From Dicyema japonicum (Eukaryota; Dicyemida; Rhombozoa; Dicyemidae), in NCBI GenBank assembly GCA_011109175.1, contig RDEW01000017.1, positions 248,001 through 312,000 of the forward strand: DNA of 64,000 nucleotides, read 5' to 3'. How positions within the stretch are numbered: position 1 is the first letter of the stretch; the number at the start of each line of letters is the position of its first letter. This document shows, one piece after another, positions 54,052 to 64,000 of the stretch. The notes beneath the pieces are model-generated. The model did no database searches, was not told the DNA's origin, and worked only from the letters and a program-made list of their open reading frames with translations. Both the position numbers and the translations under genes were made by a program.

Positions 54052-55707
54052 CTAAATAAAGTCACGCCCTCTGTCTCTTAGCAGGGGAGACCCAACCGAC
54101 TTGGCAGAATTCCTTCTTTTACCCCCACCTACATCAGACTTTAAGGTAATGAAATTCGACGATTCAGCGCTTTTCTACCACTCACACAAGCAGGTACCTT
54201 CTGTTCTTCCAAATAATCATTAAAAATCTCCAATGTGTACTTATAAATGTCTTCATCAGAGGAGTTGAAGAAAAGAGCGTTTGTGAACATTAACATAATC
54301 TCCTGTTGAAAGTGCAGCGAATCCGTTATTATTCCGTTCTCAATCGATCTCCTAAGCAAGGAGAGATCAGTAGGTCTACATACAACCGACTACCACCTTT
54401 TAATCGTCGTCGAGTAGTCAGGAGCCATGTCATCTGTCACTTTATGCATAAACAAATTGGCATATCTAATGTAAACCATACTTCTACTTATGACTCGACA
54501 CAAACTGCCACAAACTCATGAGGCATTTCATCCCAGATCTACTTGAAAACTTGTTTAAAGAAGAATCTAGCCCACGTGCAGAACTGTTTCTCCTGCCTCT
54601 CGATGAATCCCTAGATTTGGTCTCATTCACTTCGATAGCGATTTCCTTATCATCCTCCGTTGATTCCTCCACTACACTTTCCTTAATGTCCGTCATCATT
54701 GAGGACCCAATTGGTTGTACCGATTCGTTCTGTTGTGCCTCTTCTTTAACCACGTGCTCCTCCACGTCCATAGCCTCCAAACAAGAATCGTCTGCTGAGT
54801 CGAGTTTAGTTTCCTGCTCGACAACGTTTTCTCCAGTTAACTGGGGTGTTAACTCATCAACGACACAATCTTCGACTTCCTTTGATAAATCGGGGACCCG
54901 GCATTCAGATCTTCAATAACATCTTCTTCCTGTTTCACAAACTCATTCGATTCTAGTAAAATGTTATTTGAGTCATTTTCAACATCCATGACCTCCTCTA
55001 TGGGTTCTGTTGAGTATCTTTCATCATCTTCCATAGTTCCTTCTCCAGATTGGTCTTCCTTCACCTCTGCATTATCATGGGGGACAAGATCTTCTGTGTC
55101 ATCCCCTCCGATCTGCTCAGTAACTTCAGGCTCACTATTTGTCGAAAGACTCAACAAACTTTTCATCCGGGAGACTCTGTTTTTTATCTTCCACCAATGA
55201 TTGTAGTACGTCGTCCTGTTGAGGTACTTCGCAGTCTTCAACTGGGTCTTCGAATAGCTCAGGGGACCGATCATCCACAAATTTAGATTCTTCAACATTC
55301 TCACTACTAGCACATGACTCAAAGACATCCAAGTTCTCCTTCTCGGTTTCTTTGGAAATTTGGACTTCCTCACTCTGACTATCACTTGCATCGTCGTAGG
55401 TTTTAAAGAACTCAGACATTTCAACTACAACTTTTGATTGAGTAGCCTTTGACGCTTCTTGACATTTTTCTGACTCAGAAAGAGGAGAATGGACTTGACC
55501 CTTACTGAATGATGACTATCTTCCAATTACCTCTTAAGCCGATTCCATATATCATCGACATATTGATCCGATACCTCACCCTTCTCGATGCTATCCAATT
55601 CCTTCTTCAATTTGCTTGCATTACACGAATTAAAGGTACAGTAACTCATCCTTCTGCATCTCACAGGTTTTTTCAAGCTCATTTATATCTGACATTGACT
55701 CCGACAT
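54052..55707 (-). CDS. BRD8: Bromodomain protein BRD8-like (TIP60/NuA4 complex)
   Basis: BRD8 reads acetylated chromatin as a subunit of the TIP60/NuA4 acetyltransferase. The N-terminus has a coiled segment ELEKTCEMQKDEL, KLKKELDSIEKGEVSDQYVD, similar to the N-terminal region of animal BRD8. A long acidic Glu/Asp/Ser middle follows, then the bromodomain WQFVSSHKYANLFMHKVTDD, MAPDYSTTIKRPTDLSLL, SIENGIITDSLHFQQEI and MLMFTNALFFNSSDEDIYK, with the acetyl-lysine asparagine in FNSSD. Introns of 25, 26, 22, 21 and 23 nt were placed. The frame change near 55,135 was not resolved. The SANT-like N-terminus of vertebrate BRD8 is absent in this model, and there is only one bromodomain. The end at 54,052 follows a short basic tail. 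Confidence 0.9.
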
Positions 55708-56254
55708 TTAACAAGACAAAATTTCTACAGGTTAATTTTTTAAATAAAATAAAGTTAAATCGTCGATTAATTTAACAATTATTAATTTCAAAGCACATTA
55801 AAGTTCGAAAAAAATTATAAATTGTATATAGTTAAACCGATTTACCTTATTATGGAATAGTTGTTATGTCAGTGTTAGCGTGGCGTCAGGTGGTTCCCAT
55901 TTCCCTTATTTTGGAATAGTTTTTATGTTCCCGCTAATTTTATAGAACGTCTCATACGACTTCCATGGTGATCATAATCCAATTATACTAAAGTTGTGCC
56001 GATTCAAAAGCCCACATAGGAACAAAGTAACCTTCAAGAACTATAAGAAGACTGGCCAAATTTCAAGCTATTTATTAACCGTAGCCTAATGGGATTTGAT
56101 CCTTGCACATTTGATTCCATCGACACGTCAGTGGATCATATAAACCGTGTAATCCCTAGAACAGTATATAAATGCTACAAGACTACGTTCGGATCCAAAA
56201 TTCGTTCCCTTTGAAGAAGAGGAACTCTGAAATATTAAAGAAGCTAACAACTTG
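55708..56254. other. Intergenic upstream of BRD8
   Basis: AT-rich; no supported feature. Two short related pieces near 55,845 and 55,900 (CCTTATT(A/T)TGGAATAGTT) look like a local duplication. Confidence 0.45.
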
Positions 56255-56920
56255 ATTAAGGAACTCAAATATCATACCTGTCTTAAAACCAGGAAAACGG
56301 AAATCCTCACCTTCATCTTACCGCCCGATATCCCTAACTTGTGCCCTATCGCGTCTCGTGGAAAAACTCGTGCTTTAGAAAATTAAACCTCATTTGCCCT
56401 TTTGTCACCAACAAGGATTCAGATCGGAACGTTCTACAACAACACACTTAACTTCCTTGACACAATTTATCTCGGAAGGCTTCAACGATCCCAAACGGCA
56501 TCTACGGACAGTATTATTCTAGTTAGACTTTCAAAAGGCGTTTGATTTAGTCCCGAGAATCTTAATATCGAAAAAGGTCTTCAACATCATCCGATTTTAA
56601 AACGATGGATAGCCAAATTTCTTACGAACATCCAGAATACTGGGAGTGACCCTGCTGGACCCCTACTCTCTTTCTCCCAACATGTGAAGGACGTTCTGGC
56701 AAGGGGGCCTCCGCAAAATCAATGTATCGAAACCTTTTTAAACTCCAGGACCCAACCATAACAGGAATATGCTACCGTATTATACTACCAGTTCTTGAAG
56801 CCGACTGTGGAGTATGCCTGTTCCTGCTGGGTTTACGGAATTTCAAACTTCTACAGGATAAATTACCTAAGAGCAAATGGTCCACTCATTTATTCCCCAT
56901 TACTTGACAACGCGGTAATC
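56255..56920 (+). mobile_element. LINE RT fragment, Jockey/I-like
   Basis: Plus-strand pieces read VLKPGKRKSSPSSYRPISLT, HQQGFRSERSTTTHLTSL, LDFQKAFDLVPRN (motif A) and later YACSCWVYGISNF. Frameshifts and stops are frequent, and motif C is not seen. Related to 26,470 and 50,200. Confidence 0.8.
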
Positions 56921-57575
56921 TAGAATAATGGTTCCTGCCTCATTACTTCTAATCAGCGATAGAAGCCGCAGGTACACGTAAATTGGAAAAAAAGCCAACG
57001 CCTCTCTAAATTCTCAGAAAAGCTGTTGGTAGTATGAAGGAGGGAAATAAGTTGCATCTACTCGCTACAAATGTAGGCAGTTGTCTCCACGAGCAGGTGA
57101 CCCACATGAAAACCTCTGGGAGTGTCCGTTCAGGATGTAAAGTTCTTGTTAGTCACCGGCTTCCTTCACTCAAAGGAACCGGGGTAAATACTTCGGTTAC
57201 TATTGCTTTCTTTTCCGATGTAAATAAATTAAATGTCCCTTATTCTGCAGTATCGAAGATTCTAGAAAGAATGTATCCAAGCAAAATATCCTACCACCTC
57301 AACCTTTCAAAATCAAACATGGATGTTATCCTATCTAAAACCCTACCACTCCATTTTTTATAGGAACGGTTTCAGCAATTCTCTCTCATGATTCAACTGT
57401 CCTGGTTTACATTGAACTAATAGAGCAGCTGACCGAATTTACCACGTGGTTTACTTAGGAACAGAAATCACAATTTTTTTTAAATCAACGTAGAAAGGAT
57501 AACTTAGCGATTAAGATATCAAACAAATGGCAACGCTTATTAAGTTCTATTACACCAACAGGCTACTCTGTATGG
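56921..57575. other. Intergenic with family G hairpin
   Basis: An open frame at 57,034-57,363 overlaps a family G block (57,140-57,210: TTAGTCACCGGCTTCCTTCA) and is probably not a gene. Confidence 0.4.
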
Positions 57576-57830
57576 GAATTCTCGTCCTTTTCTTTGTTTT
57601 TTCTTCTCATTCCTTTGTTAGCGTGGTTTCATGTGATCCACATGTTTCAGAAGGCCCCAGCACCAGAACAGAGTCAAAATGATCATTTTTTCTCCCTCAT
57701 TCAATTCTACTATTTTGGAGGGTTAACAAAATTGTTACTGTGTGCATGGAAGAGCTTGTCTCTCAGCGACCATGGGAACTGGATACACTTGATTGGTTGT
57801 CAAGTGTAAGCTCCATGTATCCCGGCTGAC
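57576..57830 (+). repeat. SINE family B copy
   Basis: GTGGTTTCATGTGATCCAC, AAAATGATCATTTTTTCTCC, GGAACTGGATACACTTGATTG and CCATGTATCCCGG follow the family order. Confidence 0.75.
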
Positions 57831-58158
57831 AACCTAACCTAAAAAAGTGAAGGCAAATTTTAAATTAAAATAAAAAATATGCAAAAAAGTTATTAAAATG
57901 TAAATTTATTCACCAAATTATTCAAAAAATTCAATTTCCTAGTAAAAAATTTGATGATTTCCCAGGACATGAATTTTCCAGAATGGATGCAATGAGAACA
58001 TTAGAATTGCTGACACATCCACCAATCTAGGTTACCAACACGATTCTTACAAAGTAGGCATAGCTTCCCAGTTCAGCAGACCTGACTTTCTCACAATTTT
58101 TTATCTGAATAGAAAGTCGATGGGACAGAAAATCTTCAAAATTAGACACTGAGGCCGT
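57831..58158. other. Intergenic, nothing recognised
   Basis: AT-rich, no supported feature. Confidence 0.45.
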
Positions 58159-59023
58159 CTAGGATGAATCAAAGGAACAAACAGTGAAATACGAATTGTA
58201 GGTCGGGGACCACAGTGAAATGTCAACTCTCTCAGTCTCCGTCCTATCCAAGTTAACAGCAGACCGTCGTACAACACTTAAGTAAGCAAAAATTTCACCG
58301 GAAAGGCACAGGCACGTGCTTCTTGTAAAACTGAGTAATTTTCTCAACGAAAAAGTTGAATGATCGGTATGCCGACATCTTATCAGTTTCTACCATCAAA
58401 AATGGAGACTCCAGTTAATAAAATAGCTACCTTGGAGTCTGAATGGTATCATATAGTCCATAACGTCCCACTGAGTCCTCTTTGGCTGGAAATCCGTGTA
58501 CAAACGAGGTCCCATAGGCTCCAATGCTGAAAGGAAGACTATCTGAATGAATATCCATTCTCGTGAGATAAGCTGTAGGGGTAATTAGTACCCTTACCCA
58601 GAAGACTGAACAGAGACACTCCCGGGAACGCGAGAGATGCCCCAGATTGTGTAAGCGTAATGAATTTGGACATGTCAGTTACGTCGAATTCGCAGGCATC
58701 CTTCAATGTTGAGAAACGGCTACCAAAAGGGACATTTTGGTGATCGAAGGCACACACATTAAGCACGTGTTTGTTGACTTAAAGTGGTTCAGAACCAATC
58801 GTCTAATGGACCTATCTAGTTGAGCGGCGCAGCCGGAAAGAAAGAAGCTGTTAGGAGAAACTCGAGGCTGAAATTTGACCTCCTCAAAGTCGAGGTGGCT
58901 TCTTTGTCCTGTCTGTTCCTTCAGATAACAGTTCACCTCCTCGATTATAACGTCTTCGTCCTGGATTATATTTTTAAAAACAGGTGTATTAGGAGACAGC
59001 TTATTGGGGACAAGTCGAAGCAT
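58159..59023 (-). CDS. Unidentified gene with a micro-intron
   Basis: Exon-like segments read LSPNTPVFKNIIQDEDVIIE, LDFEEVKFQPRVSPNSF, NVCAFDHQNVPFGSRFSTLK, KFITLTQSGASLAFPGVSLF and, across a clean 25-nt GT-AG intron at 58,573-58,597, AYLTRMDIHSDSLPFSIGAY, TSFVHGFPAKEDSVGRYGLY. Composition and the frame-restoring intron argue for a real gene. The junction near 58,790 was not solved. I recognise no family. It starts 52 bases after the stop of the next gene upstream on the same strand. Confidence 0.6.
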
Positions 59024-59074
59024 CTCGTAGTACCTTGAACGGGAAGATGCTAAGTCTTCCTGGGATGAGTAAAT

Positions 59075-59526
59075 TCAAACTTTGCAAGTTTTGTAGGACT
59101 TTTTAATTTTCTGTCCGTGTTGGATGAGTTGGGCTTTCTCAGACTTTTCGTTCATTACGGCTAGCTAAAGTAAATTTATCATAAACTCTGCCTCTGACCA
59201 ACTGTTCGATCAAGTCATTTACGATGTTTCTGTCGATAATCACGTCGAGCAAGCGGGAGTTTGAATTCTTATATTCTTCTCGCAGATTTAGCTGAGTTTT
59301 ACCACATCAATACCAGTGAATCGTAGTCTATCTTCATCTTCCTGCGTCTAATATTCTCTTTCACCACATCACCATTGTCGAATATATAATTGTTGTTATA
59401 AGATGGTCGAATTACCACTCCCGCCTGACCAGTCACCACATTTACGGTAGATTTGAATCTTCGAACTGTTTTATTCATACACGGAACCCCACTTCGTTTT
59501 CTATTTTTTAATTTCAAATGTTTCAT
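59075..59526 (-). CDS. Unidentified short gene, about 130 aa
   Basis: Three exons join in frame: a first exon with KNRKRSGVPCMNKTVRRF, GVVIRPSYNNNYIFDNGD and RRRKMKIDYDSL; a 22-nt intron; LNLREEYKNSNSRLLDVIID, RNIVNDLIEQL; a 34-nt intron; and LAVMNEKSEKAQLIQHGQ, ending CKV. The second half is predicted helical and charged. No family recognised. The two tiny introns that both restore the frame make a real gene likely. Confidence 0.65.
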
Positions 59527-60245
59527 GTGTTTTTATTTGAAATTATAAACTGCAATTTATTTATTTATTTTTACTCCCGGTTTCTTCAAGTGGAGGAAAT
59601 CAGTGGCTAACTGGAAAGTAAATGCCAAAGACGGACGTTCCTAGAGAGCCGACAGGTACATCTGATGTGACATAGAAATTGAAGGTGGACCAGGACAAGA
59701 GAAGAGGTTTTCTAGAAGACAGAAAAGGCATGGTGGAAGCCGATCGTCGGAGTCTGCTTGTATAGTCTTGCAAACCGTATGCTGACACCATTGGAGGCGC
59801 GCCAAGTGGACACGAACTTCCCTGAGTAGGAAAACTGCTTCCATTAGACATCAGAAGGTAGACGTCCCAGAAGCTTGTTGATACCAAGGTTTTTGATGGC
59901 ATTAATGAAAACCCATTCGAGGATTGTTTTGAGGAGTGACTAAGTGGGGTCTTCGTTTTAAAAAATGGCGATATGTGATAACCTGTTTCATGTGTCACGA
60001 TGAAAGAACGTTTGCCCATCCACTCCACTGGAGCGGTTTCACCAACGGAAGGACTGATTATTGTCTTCTTTTTCCGCTGTTATTTGTTAACTTGTGTCTG
60101 CTATTTGAAGATCTCTCTGACCAATGGGACTAGATGCTGGCGCCTTCTCTACCTTGCACCTCTTGTCCTCGGATCACATCCCACCGAACTGAAAGAAGGG
60201 AACCTCAAATAAATCATCAAGAGAAATGACTCTAAATAGAAACTG
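59527..60245. repeat. Intergenic with family G and family B pieces
   Basis: 59,565-59,650 is a minus-strand family G hairpin (TTCTTCAAGTGGAGGAAATC). 59,985-60,060 has family B core blocks (CATCCACTCCACTGGAGCGG). The rest is unassigned. Confidence 0.5.
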
Positions 60246-61265
60246 TTGACCTGGCGACTCCACTGGGAAGTCTTTCGATTGGTGATCATTCGCCACCATC
60301 ATCCAGGATCAAGAAAGACAAAGAAGAGAATAAGAAGATCATGGTCGGGAGCATTCAGGGAGACCTCCACACGCTCTCCAGTAACGACAAGGTGGCTTCT
60401 ACCAACTAAAGAAACTCTCGAGCTAATCATCCAAAAACATCCACCCGCCCTGTCAGATCTACGCAAGAGAGAAATTGGGGAGGACATTCCAAATTTGGCA
60501 ACCACCACAGGAGATATAAGATCTGATATCCTTACAGACCACATTCTTCGGGCTGATATCTCCGACTATGCCAGAGGACATCTTTTTCAATAAAACTGAT
60601 CGACTTCAGAAAGCCTTGTGGTGGGTTAAGACCAATCGCTATAGGCAACGTATTCAGGCGCCTGACGGCGAAAATTGCTGCCAGAGCAGCAAGCAAGATC
60701 CAAACTGCGCCCTACCCAACTTGGGTTGGAATTCTTCATGGATGCGAAGCAGTAATCCAATTAATCCGAAACTTCGTTGCCAGTCCGCCAGACACTATGA
60801 ATGCTATAATAGTCAAACTGGACATCCCCAATGTTTTCAATAGCATTCGCAGAGATAGAATCACAGGATCCCAGAAATTAGCAGAATTGTGAAACTCTCA
60901 TATGGTTCCCAATGCACGCTGATCTTCTGACAACACATCATCGAATCCAAGATTGGAGTCCAACAAGGCGACCCTTTGCCTCCATACTCTTTGCCTTGGG
61001 CATTGATTGTGTAGCATTTGACATATGCCACCATTGGTCTCATAGGCAGACATTAACGGATCGGACGCTGAACCCAGGCTCTGCTTCGGAGAAGGCTGAG
61101 ACTCTAAAGATGAAGAAATACGTTTGTCTCGGTGTACAGTTCATTTTTAAATCAGTCGCTGTGGAAACTTCAAGAATCATAGGAAGCAGGTCACAAATCG
61201 TCAGGGGAAATGCTTTCCCAATTATGAGACCACCTAGTAGCTGTCAACTGTTAGTTTTTGGATAA
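60246..61265 (+). mobile_element. LINE RT relic
   Basis: Plus-strand pieces in three frames read LLPTKETLELIIQKHPPALS, RPIAIGNVFRRLTAKI, CEAVIQLIRNFVAS, AIIVKLDIPNVFNSIRRDRI (motif A) and IGVQQGDPL (motif B). Downstream of 61,050 lies a post-RT tail whose end (GTCAGGGGAAATGC...) is shared with 7,170 and resembles 31.2 and 45.2 kb. It differs from the APE-type LINEs here and may belong to the same type as the REL-endonuclease tails at 5.2 and 15.3 kb, which I cannot prove. Confidence 0.75.
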
Positions 61266-62367
61266 ATTGTTATTATTGAAAAAGTCATGTATTTCGAAAA
61301 AAAATTTAAAAAACCATGTATAAACACTAAAAGTATTGGGAGTCACTTTGACAATGTTATTCACACGCTTCTTGGGCAATAAAGAGGATCATTCATCTTG
61401 TCGCTAGGTCCCCTATACACCAATTTTATAGAAACAACTATTCTCTACGGTTTCCTCGAATAGGAACAAATCTAGCAAAAAACCTAAATAAAGTCCCAGG
61501 CTTCCATTCAATTCATACTAAAACTCAGCAGTTTTCTAGTTCTGTTACGAGATTAATTATATTCGAGGTGTTCCTAGACAACATTCATCATCCATTATCA
61601 CGTTCATCCGCCAGTGACAAGAAGACATGGAGAGTTCGTGGAATACAACGCGAAAAGTGAGGAGGCTATTAAAAGAGGCTAAGATCACTTAATATCACAG
61701 TTTCTTGTAAGAGGATTCATTGGTCATCAAGCATTTTAGAGTAACACAAATTTTATTGGAGTCATAGTAATAATTAATTAAGTTTAGTGCACAAACCCCC
61801 ACCTGCAGCTTGTATCAGAGACTCTACCTTCAAGTTATTGTGCGACAATTGAAATATACCTGTTCTGCCTGGAGATTTGCCCTTCCCTCTTCGAGGATCG
61901 ATCTATAAACTCTTTCAGGCGTAAAAACTACACGGCTCATGCAAGCCGACACTTCATCCATCCAGTCTCCATTCTGAGGAGGCGGCGGTGAGAAATGGCT
62001 AGGATTTCTTACGTTTCTGCAAAGAGCTAGGAAACTCATTCAGAGAAAAGTGGTTTATGCAGAGGAATTCCGATCGACCATAGAGAAGTGCACCCCGATA
62101 GAATTACACAAAAGAAGACACTTCCGGAGGGCAGTTGGTCGTTGGCGGAACATTCAAGGAGAGTTCGGAAGATATTGGAGGCTGTGGCACGTGCAACACG
62201 GGGTCATTCTCCATCTCTTTCTAACACACTTCCAAATTCTTTAAAATTTTTTTGTTCAGGACAACTGGGAGAGTGATTCTTGATCATCCAAGGAATCGAA
62301 GGGCGACAGCGGTGAAGTAGCACTCCATGTAAACTTTAAAAGTCAGTAAAAATAATTCACCTTTACA
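61266..62367. other. Intergenic or 3' region of LCMT1; unassigned ORFs
   Basis: A minus-strand frame at 61,830-62,039 (NGDWMDEVSACMSRVVFTPE) looks protein-like but is unassigned. Nothing else supported. Confidence 0.35.
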
Positions 62368-63671
62368 CTAAAGAATTTGAGGCCGACTAACTAGACGATC
62401 CCAGCTTCTAACAATTTCCAAATTACCCTCAATGACCCCCCCGTCTACCAGAAGCGCCTCGGTCCCTACCTTACCCTCACATGCAAATTTAATTTTTCCC
62501 ACTGTGGGATCATTTTGTGAATCAGGAACAGCACATTGGTAAAACCCCCATATTAGTGTCTTCAACAAATGGAGGATCTTTAAAATAAACTCCGACACAC
62601 ATAACTCATAAAATAACATTTCATAAAAATCAAAACATATGTCACCAACACACCCCCAACAGATACAGTAATGCTCCAACATCTGCTGTAGTACCTCACT
62701 GTCATCCAAAACTCTCAGTGATCTATTTCTACACTATTAAAGTATATCACACTCCTTCAGCATTCTCCCGCTCAATTTGTCCCAGATTTTGGTCATTATC
62801 AGTCCACTCCATTTCTCAAATCCATTCCTACCAAATCTACCAATAAAAACCCACGTCAACCTGTCCAACTGAGATCCCAAACTTACACAGCTCACTTTGT
62901 CAGGAAGGTTGAGGTATGTCTTAGCCATGTTAGCGAACATTACACCCCCAAAACTGTCAGCCATGTTCACCTCCAATATTAAGGGAAATTACAAGATCAT
63001 AGTTTAGTACCACTAGGGTACCGAAACTGCTAGCCATCCAACGCAGTAGACAATCTGAGGAAGTCAGGTCCATAAAGGTCAGCACGCACTCTGAGAGAAC
63101 GAGAGTGGGGACATTGTAAGAAAATGTTTCAAAATTCTAAATTTATTAGGCAAAAACTTGCAGTTGGTTGACAATTGATTCCAAATTATCCAAATCTTGA
63201 CCAATAAATGAGTACTTCGTTGACTGAAGGAGACCGTTGGAATCCTTACGTGGACTATCTCGTGATTATAGATTATAAGTGAACCCAGTAAGGAGTAGAG
63301 AACTGGCTGTTGCTCAATAACCTTGGTTTTGTTCAAAAGTACAGAATTGAGGTCGATGTCGAAGAGAACAAAGTTTGATATTCCATCTTTGATAAGTCTC
63401 CAGTAAAGAGTGTCAAATCCTGCTCCGATATTTAATATTTGAAACCCCACGTGGACATAATGATTGAAAAAGTTATATGAGTGTTGTTTTATTACAGCAT
63501 GACGGAGAAAATAGCCAATGTTAATCTCCGGAGCTGAAGGTGATCGTTGTTGGTGTGAAAAATACTGCAAGAATTCATCCTGGTAGAAGCCTGCCTTCAC
63601 TGCGATAGTTTGGCAGAAACTGCGTGAGTATTTGTTAACCTCAGAGATTCTTCCCTGTCCCCACCAGACAT
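62368..63671 (-). CDS. LCMT1: Leucine carboxyl methyltransferase 1
   Basis: SAM-dependent enzyme that methylates the C-terminal leucine of PP2A catalytic subunit. It reads RSFCQTIAVKAGFYQDEF, SAPEINIGYFLRH, QILNIGAGFDTLYWRL (SAM motif I), FDIDLNSVLLNK, KYSFIGQDLDNLESIVNQL, NVPTLVLSECVLTFM, FGTLVVLNYDLVNMADSFG, NGFEKWSGLIMTKIWD and LDDSEVLQQMLEHYCICW, in the order of animal LCMT1 (closer to LCMT1 than to TYW4). Introns of 21-24 nt follow QLQ, YDL, QLDR and MLKE. The N-terminal start is uncertain (an upstream ATG lies at 63,761). The C-terminus past CICW continues open to 62,368 without known homology, possibly with another intron. Confidence 0.92.
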
Positions 63672-64000
63672 CAAACTGATATCAATAAATTCAGTATATT
63701 TTAAATAATTAAAATTTATAACTAAAAAACCACATTTGCAATTTTTTCGCTCAACCGCCATAGTCATAAATATTTATTGTGGTTAGCATGTCATGTACCT
63801 TAGTAGACCAGGTAAACGACCTATGGGATGACCATCTTCCTCTTTGAAGTCAGGAAACCTCATGTTTGGGACGTCAACTGCACCAACACATTCGCACCTT
63901 GGACCTACATCAGAATGCTTCTGGAGCCTGCTCGAAAGCTGATAGATCAAAACGAGCAAAATACGCGTTTGTACCCGAGGATGTTTTTTTGTTCCATTCG
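63672..64000. other. Upstream of LCMT1, no gene recognised
   Basis: May hold the first LCMT1 exon (ATG GCG at 63,761, with an 82-nt intron) and its promoter. Beyond 63,800 nothing is supported. Confidence 0.4.

Noticed and set aside
62368-62660. TYW4-like Kelch extension after the methyltransferase
   Set aside because: The downstream residues show no Kelch repeat, and the core motifs fit LCMT1 better.
1-64000. CRISPR arrays, operons with Shine-Dalgarno sites, riboswitches
   Set aside because: The window is eukaryotic: introns, LINEs, SINEs and animal genes; no regularly spaced repeat-spacer array was seen.

Overview
This window looks like nuclear DNA of a small-genome animal. It carries animal genes whose closest recognisable relatives are metazoan (glycogen debranching enzyme, AP-3 beta, BRD8, LRRIQ3, CK2 beta, TFIIS, LCMT1, eS21, mL23), plus many LINEs, tRNA-derived SINEs and hAT elements, and CCCTAA-type telomere-like arrays. 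The standard genetic code fits all genes. The outstanding feature is the introns: nearly every one I could place by homology is only about 21-28 nt long, GT...AG, often ending in a T-rich stretch plus AG. Such extremely short spliceosomal introns are known from dicyemid mesozoans, so a dicyemid is my best guess. This rests on intron size and gene content, not on any database search.

Layout. 0-8 kb: intergenic DNA, SINEs and a minus-strand APE-type LINE (about 2.14-5.12 kb). 8.06-15.25 kb: AGL, an unassigned minus-strand segment and an LRRIQ3-like gene. 15.25-18.7 kb: tail of a second LINE type with a restriction-like endonuclease, a SINE, and mostly empty DNA. 18.7-19.6 kb: TFIIS, with three apparent frameshifts. 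19.6-31.9 kb: a repeat-rich block with a second APE-type LINE carrying a SINE inside its endonuclease region, a foldback, a degenerate telomere-like array split by a hAT element, and other RT fragments. 32-34 kb: a LINE with FADD-like/YADD RT motifs. 34.2 kb: a Myc/Max-like bHLH-zipper gene. 36.7-37.6 kb: a hAT relic with a perfect 8-bp target duplication. 38-41.6 kb: AP-3 beta and CK2 beta, divergent across 118 bp. 42.3 kb: a 44-bp minisatellite. 46.7-48.8 kb: ribosomal protein eS21 and mitochondrial ribosomal protein mL23. 49-53 kb: repeats, RT fragments, another hAT-like relic. 54-55.7 kb: BRD8. 56-62 kb: RT fragments and two unidentified but coding-looking minus-strand genes. 62.4-63.7 kb: LCMT1.

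The genes are housekeeping or cell-biology genes with no common pathway and no convincing operon. Gene bodies are compact, while the spaces between them are filled by decayed mobile elements. Because the micro-introns shift the reading frame every 50-150 bp, simple ORF calling fragments every gene; the gene models below join exons by homology and by GT/AG pairs that restore the frame.
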